A stretch of 19,422 nucleotides of DNA from CAZUTK01 sp964623265 (GTDB lineage Bacteria; Electryoneota; B3-LCP): contig CAZUTK010000056.1 of assembly GCA_964623265.1 (NCBI GenBank), positions 1-19,422 of the forward strand, given 5' to 3'. Positions 14,972 to 19,422 of the stretch are shown here, in pieces; the first letter of the stretch is position 1, and every line of letters starts with the position of its first letter. The notes below the pieces were generated by a model. The model was not told where the DNA came from. It was given only the letters and a program-made list of their open reading frames with translations, and did no database searches. Position numbers and translations under genes: made by a program.

Positions 14972-17386
14972 ATGAGAAAATTGAGTCTGGTTCTGGCGTG
15001 GTTCGTCGCGGCGACGGGCGTTTTAGCCCAGGGAGTCACGCTCCCTTCCAGTTCCATCGCCGTCACGGACGACGCGCTCTCCATCCTCACCAACCCTGCC
15101 TGGTTGGGATTTCGCTCCGGAGGGGAACTGCTTCTATCGTTTCCCTACAACGACAGCTCCGCAACGGAAGATCTCGGTCTCCAGATCAAATTGGGCCCTA
15201 TCGGGTTTTCCGGCGAGTTCGTGCAGAACGATTTGGAATTTTACAACCGCTATACGTTCGGGATGGGATTCCCTCTGGGCAGCGGTTTTTACGCCGGCGT
15301 CAGCTATGCCTGGTACCGCGTAGTGCGCTGGGATGGGAGTTGGAATTTCGGCTTGGGCTATCGGCCACTGCCTTTCTTGAGCGTGGGCGGCGTGGCGCTG
15401 GACTTTAACCAGCCGAATCACGCCGGAAACAGCATTTACCCGACGTATGGTCTGGCGCTGGCGCTGAGACCCTTCGGCTATCGCGCAACGCTGTCGGGGG
15501 ATCTCCTCTTCACCAAAGCCGCCGGCAGCGATTACGGCGATAATCTTGATCCGCGCCTGAAGCTGGAAATGATGCCTCTGGACGGAGTGCGCCTGATGGG
15601 AGAGTATTGGACGGACAGCCGTTATTTTGGTCTGGGCGCTTCGCTGTCGGTGGATCAAGTCACTCTCGGGCATTTCAGCCGAATGGACGAAAACGGCGAA
15701 AATGCGCGCAATGTGGGGTACATCCATCTGATCTCCGATCGCCAGCCCAACCTGTTTTCCCCGGGGAAACATCAGATCGTCGAAATCCGTCTGCGCGGAA
15801 AGATCCGCGAATCGGAACCGCCATTTTCTTTCTTCAGCGTTGGGGAATCGAAGACGCTGCAGCGCCTGCGAAAGGAAATCCAGCACTACGCGGACGACCC
15901 TCATGTGGATGGTCTTCTCATCACCTTCGAAAATCCCGAAATCGGCTGGGCGCAGATGCAGCAGATCCGGCGCTGTCTGGAAGACTTCAAAGCGACCGGC
16001 AAGAAGTTGATCGCTTACAGCGAAATGTATTCCCAGAAGGATTATTACCTGGCGACGGCCTGCGATGAAATTCATATCCTGCCGGTTGGCAATGTGGATT
16101 TGAAGGGCATCGCCGCGGTGATGGGATACTGGAAAGGCGCGCTGGATAAGTTAGGCATCGGTGTGCAGGTCGTCCGCAGAGGGGACTACAAGACAGCCGC
16201 CAACAGTCTTGCGTTTGAAGATACTCCGGAACCGGAAGCGGAGATGTTGAACTGGCTGCTCGACGACCTTTATCGGCAGCTTTGCAGTAAAATCGGAGAA
16301 GGTCGAAATTGGACCGTTCAGCAGGTGATGGAGAAGATAGACGCCGGCGCCTACACCGCCAAGCAGGCTCTGGATGCCGGCCTCGTGGATCAATTGCATT
16401 ATTACGATGAATTAACTGAAACCCTGGAAGATCAAAAGTTTAAACTAGTGGATGAAGGCAACTACTGGAAATTGGGCGAGTACAAGCTCGATTGGCCCGA
16501 TGTCCGCATTCCCCGCGTGGCAGTGATCTACGCGGAAGGCGCCATCGTCTCCGGTGAGAGCGGCCAGAGCCTCTTCGGGAACACGTATATGGGATCCGAG
16601 ACGATCGCCGCCGCCATCCGCGACGCCCGCAAAGACAATTCCATAGACGCCATCATCCTGCGCGTGAACTCGCCCGGCGGTTCCGGCATCGCTTCGGACG
16701 TCATCTACCGCGAAGTGAAAAAGACCGTGTCCGGCAAAGAAAAGAAGCCGCTCATCGTATCCATGGGAAATGTCGCCGGTTCCGGCGGGTATTACATCTC
16801 CATGGGAGCGGACACCATCATCGCGGAAGAGAGCACCATCACCGGTTCGATCGGCGTGATTCTGTTCAAACCCAATCTGGAAGGTCTGCATCGCAAGATT
16901 TACTACAATTCCCGGACCTTCAAGCGCGGGGAACACGCCGATGCCTATAATTTGAATCGCCCCTTCACCGATGAAGAGATGAAGATGATGGATGACGCCA
17001 TCGGCGAATTCTACGACGACTTTGTCGCGAAGGTGGCGCAATCCCGCCGGATGACGAGAGAGAGCGTGGATTCCGTTGCAGCGGGACGAGTCTGGACGGG
17101 CAAACAAGCGCAGGAAAAGGGCTTGGTGGATCTGCTCGGCGGAATGGATTTGGCATTTGACATCGTGCGTTCGAAACTTAGCGTCGCGCAGGGCGCGCCC
17201 TTGAATGTAGAATATTATCCAAAACCGCGGGGTTTCTTCGCGGAGACCTTCGTGAACGCTTTTCAGGCGAAGCAGAAATCCCTGCCGGCAGGCATCGCCG
17301 AAGCGCTGGAACCGCTGGAACTCGCTCTGGAACTTTACGATGGGATGCCCTTGCTGTTGATGCCGTATCAGATTGAAATGAAATAA
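14972..17386 (+). CDS. sppA: Signal peptide peptidase SppA (67K type) with N-terminal barrel-like domain
   Basis: Serine/lysine protease that degrades cleaved signal peptides in the cell envelope, here in an unusual 804-residue form. Residues 1-19 are a signal peptide ending VLA before Q20. Residues ~20-262 are rich in alternating aromatic/hydrophobic strands (FYAGVSYAWYRVV, WNFGLGYRPLPFLSVGGVALDF, YPTYGLALALRPFGY, YFGLGASLSVDQVTLGHFS), like an outer-membrane beta-barrel. NPAWLG near 41-46 recalls PorV/UPF0164 proteins. The tandem SppA halves follow (~265-490 and ~512-750). The general base is K407 in RRGDYKTA, and the nucleophile is S604 in NVAGSGGYY; NSPGG is at 566-570. A GAGGG ribosome site precedes the ATG. 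No inner-membrane anchor other than the signal peptide is seen. Confidence 0.88.
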   Translation: MRKLSLVLAWFVAATGVLAQGVTLPSSSIAVTDDALSILTNPAWLGFRSGGELLLSFPYNDSSATEDLGLQIKLGPIGFSGEFVQNDLEFYNRYTFGMGFPLGSGFYAGVSYAWYRVVRWDGSWNFGLGYRPLPFLSVGGVALDFNQPNHAGNSIYPTYGLALALRPFGYRATLSGDLLFTKAAGSDYGDNLDPRLKLEMMPLDGVRLMGEYWTDSRYFGLGASLSVDQVTLGHFSRMDENGENARNVGYIHLISDRQPNLFSPGKHQIVEIRLRGKIRESEPPFSFFSVGESKTLQRLRKEIQHYADDPHVDGLLITFENPEIGWAQMQQIRRCLEDFKATGKKLIAYSEMYSQKDYYLATACDEIHILPVGNVDLKGIAAVMGYWKGALDKLGIGVQVVRRGDYKTAANSLAFEDTPEPEAEMLNWLLDDLYRQLCSKIGEGRNWTVQQVMEKIDAGAYTAKQALDAGLVDQLHYYDELTETLEDQKFKLVDEGNYWKLGEYKLDWPDVRIPRVAVIYAEGAIVSGESGQSLFGNTYMGSETIAAAIRDARKDNSIDAIILRVNSPGGSGIASDVIYREVKKTVSGKEKKPLIVSMGNVAGSGGYYISMGADTIIAEESTITGSIGVILFKPNLEGLHRKIYYNSRTFKRGEHADAYNLNRPFTDEEMKMMDDAIGEFYDDFVAKVAQSRRMTRESVDSVAAGRVWTGKQAQEKGLVDLLGGMDLAFDIVRSKLSVAQGAPLNVEYYPKPRGFFAETFVNAFQAKQKSLPAGIAEALEPLELALELYDGMPLLLMPYQIEMK

Positions 17387-17400
17387 AATCGAGCAGGTGA

Positions 17401-18639
17401 ATGATGAAAATCACGAGAATCACTGCATCTCTTCTGATTGTAGGGATGGCGGTTGCCTTGATCTGGAGTCGCGGTTCCGGCAATCCAATCCTGGAGAAAG
17501 CGAAGTCGGAAAAAGATCCGGATCGCGCGATTTCGCTGTATTGGCAGTACTTCGAATCAGAAGAGCGCGATAGCGCTGATGCCGGAGCGGCGGATGATTT
17601 TGCGGATATCCTGGCGGAAAATCATCGCCTCGCGGATTTGTGCCGATTCGGGGATCTGCTGGCGGATCGGAAGCCGGTTTCAGCGGGCGCCTTGAACACC
17701 ATCGCTTACGGCTTGGCAAAAGCCGATACCGCCCTTGAGCACGCCTTGCGTTTCATCCGAGTCGCGACGACGGCGCAGATGGAAAATATCAAACTTCCGC
17801 CCCCTCCGGATCGCTCTCCGAAAGCCTGGGTTGAGCGGCAGAATTCCCGGCTCGCTTATTATTTCGACACAGAGGGCTTCGTCCTGCTCCGCAAAGGGGA
17901 AGCGAAGAAAGCCCTCGAAGTCCTTTTGAAAGCCGATTCTCTGTTGACCGATTCGGATTCCGAAGTCTATCTCCACATCGGGCAGGCGTACTGGAAGCTG
18001 GGCGATCCCGCGAAAGCACTGCACTGGGCGGTTCGCGCACGCTATTTTCTGGGTGACGGCGAAAACCCGGAACTGGAGAAGCTGATCCGCGACGCCTATG
18101 CTCAGCTGGCGGGATCCGAAGAAGGCCTGGACGTCTATCTGAACAACCGTCTGGATGACGTGAAAAAAGAGGAGTATCGAAATCTTGTCGCGGAAAAGCT
18201 GGAAATCCCTGCAAAAGAATTCGCCTTGAAGGATCTGGATGGGAAAATTGTGAAGCTTTCCGACTATCGCGGCAAGATCCTGCTGGTGGATTTCTGGGCG
18301 ACCTGGTGCGGACCCTGCAAGCGCGAATTGCCGCTCCTGCAAACGGAATACCCCGCCTGGAAGGCGAAAGGAATCGAATTGCTGGCGATCTCGACGGATC
18401 GGGAACCGGAGAAAGTGGCGCCGTTCATCAAGGAAAACCGATACTCATTCCGCGTCCTCTTCAATGACAATACGGCGCGCGATTACGATGTTTCGGGAAT
18501 TCCCTGCTTGTTTGTGATTGATCCGAACGGCGTCATCCGATACCGGCACCTCGGCTATAGGCCGGATGTGGTGGAGATCCTCAATCTGCAAATCGCCGAA
18601 CTGTCAGATGATCAGTCGGCTTCGAAGAGCGGGAAATAA
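17401..18639 (+). CDS. TPR and thioredoxin-fold (TlpA-like) envelope protein
   Basis: A 412-residue exported or membrane-anchored thiol oxidoreductase. Residues 4-22 form a hydrophobic segment (signal anchor or uncleaved signal). Residues ~40-240 are helical with at least one clear TPR-like repeat (SEVYLHIGQAYWKLGDPAKALHWAVRA, shown here without further repeats being certain). Residues ~266-400 are a TlpA/AhpC-TSA thioredoxin domain with active site WCGPC (302-306) and the cis-proline P368 in SGIPCLF. Such domains reduce disulfides in the periplasm, often for cytochrome c maturation; no cytochrome genes are here, so the partner is unknown. It lies 14 bases after sppA with AGGTGA before tandem ATG codons. 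Confidence 0.88.
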   Translation: MMKITRITASLLIVGMAVALIWSRGSGNPILEKAKSEKDPDRAISLYWQYFESEERDSADAGAADDFADILAENHRLADLCRFGDLLADRKPVSAGALNTIAYGLAKADTALEHALRFIRVATTAQMENIKLPPPPDRSPKAWVERQNSRLAYYFDTEGFVLLRKGEAKKALEVLLKADSLLTDSDSEVYLHIGQAYWKLGDPAKALHWAVRARYFLGDGENPELEKLIRDAYAQLAGSEEGLDVYLNNRLDDVKKEEYRNLVAEKLEIPAKEFALKDLDGKIVKLSDYRGKILLVDFWATWCGPCKRELPLLQTEYPAWKAKGIELLAISTDREPEKVAPFIKENRYSFRVLFNDNTARDYDVSGIPCLFVIDPNGVIRYRHLGYRPDVVEILNLQIAELSDDQSASKSGK

Positions 18640-18719
18640 CCGCTTCGGAAATCAGACATAGGATTGCGCTGTCTATGCATCGGGAAGTGCAGCGAAAAGA
18701 TAAAATTACGGGAGGATCC

Positions 18720-19422
18720 ATGAGAAGAATCGCAGTGGCGGTGGCGCTGATTTTGTTACTGCTTTGCCAGGCTCAAGCCGCACAAAAAAAAGACCAGAGC
18801 CCTCCGGCGGGGAGGATGGACCCATCCGCGGTGGGGGAACACTTCCTGAGCAATGGTTTGCGCATCCTGACCTGGGAGGACCATTCCGCTCCGATCATCA
18901 CCTATGAAGTCTGGTTCAACGTCGGTTCGCGCAACGAGCGACCGGGAATCACCGGCATCTCCCACTTGTTCGAACATATGATGTTCAAGGGTTCGCGGAA
19001 GTATGGACCGGAAGAACACGCCAACATCGTGCAGTCCCATGGCGGACGGCTTAACGCCTTCACCGCCAATGATATGACGGTCTACTACGAGAATATCTCT
19101 TCCGATGAACTGGAGCTGGTCATCGCTCTGGAAGCGGAACGTCAGGCGAATCTCGCCATCACCGCCGAAAATCTCGCCTCGGAACGCGAAGTGGTCAAGG
19201 AAGAACGCCGCATGCGCACGGACAACAGCACCTTCGGAGATGTGTTGGAACAGTTGATGGCGAACGCCTTTATCGCGCATCCGTATCAATGGCCCGTGGT
19301 CGGATGGATGTCCGATCTGGATGCCATCACCTTGGAAGACTGCAAGGAATACCATCGCATCCACTACGCTCCCAACAATGCGACGGTCGTGTTAGTCGGG
19401 GATTTCGACACGAAGGAAGCGC
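18720..19422 (+). CDS. M16-family zinc metalloprotease (C-terminus beyond window)
   Basis: N-terminal 234 residues of an M16 (pitrilysin/PqqL-type) peptidase; the frame is open to the window end. A signal peptide (MRRIAVAVALILLLLCQAQA, cleavage about residue 20) indicates export. The zinc motif HxxEH is H82-LF-E85-H86 in SHLFEHMMFKG, and the third ligand should be a glutamate in EREVVKEE about 75 residues later. NAFTANDMTVYY and HPYQWPVVGW are typical of the catalytic half. GGAGG at 18711-18715 precedes the ATG by 4 bases. An 80-base gap separates it from the TlpA-like gene; only an isolated TAAAAT is seen there, so co-transcription is likely but not certain. Confidence 0.93.
   Translation, partial: MRRIAVAVALILLLLCQAQAAQKKDQSPPAGRMDPSAVGEHFLSNGLRILTWEDHSAPIITYEVWFNVGSRNERPGITGISHLFEHMMFKGSRKYGPEEHANIVQSHGGRLNAFTANDMTVYYENISSDELELVIALEAERQANLAITAENLASEREVVKEERRMRTDNSTFGDVLEQLMANAFIAHPYQWPVVGWMSDLDAITLEDCKEYHRIHYAPNNATVVLVGDFDTKEA

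Noticed and set aside
15134..16075. Minus-strand open frame opposite sppA (313 codons)
   Set aside because: It is a shadow of sppA in a GC-rich region, with no recognisable domain.
18701..18706. Promoter for the M16 protease gene at a TAAAAT
   Set aside because: No -35-like hexamer at 16-18 bases upstream.
18756..19364. Minus-strand open frame opposite the M16 protease
   Set aside because: The plus strand carries a clear M16 peptidase with signal peptide and HxxEH motif across the same bases.

Overview
The window looks like ordinary chromosomal DNA (GC-rich but not extreme) from a Gram-negative bacterium of the FCB superphylum. The clue to lineage is a 998-residue secreted protein ending in a type IX (Por) secretion sorting domain of the 'YPNHPNPFN' kind, which is common in Calditrichota, KSB1, Zixibacteria, Latescibacterota and relatives. 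The class II ribonucleotide reductase, one-piece tmRNA and envelope proteases fit that setting. I cannot name the phylum from this window alone.

Layout. Bases 1-2105, minus strand: lpdA (dihydrolipoyl dehydrogenase) followed 9 bases later by lipB (octanoyltransferase, cut by the window start). Bases 2162-6211, minus strand: a two-gene unit of a patatin-like phospholipase and a large exported DUF2961/GH172-like protein with FN3, CBM-like and T9SS sorting domains. Bases 6422-8920, plus strand: vitamin-B12-dependent ribonucleotide reductase with its own promoter and a strong hairpin terminator. Bases 8969-10007, plus strand: a DedA-family membrane protein and a DUF486 small membrane protein. Bases 10172-10528: tmRNA, with a strong terminator behind it. 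Bases 10615-11829: an unrecognised two-domain protein that begins directly behind that terminator and overlaps rlmN (minus, 11798-12874) tail to tail. Bases 12953-19422, plus strand: a long envelope cluster made of a MoxR ATPase, a DUF58 protein, a signal peptide peptidase SppA fused to an outer-membrane-barrel-like N-terminus, a TPR-thioredoxin (TlpA-like) protein and an M16 zinc protease that runs off the window.

How the genes fit together. LpdA and LipB serve lipoate-dependent 2-oxoacid dehydrogenases or glycine cleavage. NrdJ makes deoxynucleotides. RlmN and tmRNA serve the ribosome. The last five genes look like an envelope maintenance and proteolysis unit, although only gene order supports this. 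Promoter-like sequences with 17-base spacers (TTGxxx and TAxxTT) precede most transcription units. In two cases (patatin, rlmN) the longest open frame starts at a TTG that is part of the -35 hexamer, so I moved those starts inward.

Most worth a second look: the barrel-SppA fusion, the DUF2961 protein with apparently lost catalytic glutamates, and the unknown protein after tmRNA, which may combine a Rossmann/SLOG-like half with a DUF2971/AbiGi-like half. No CRISPR array, transposon, tRNA or rRNA was seen.
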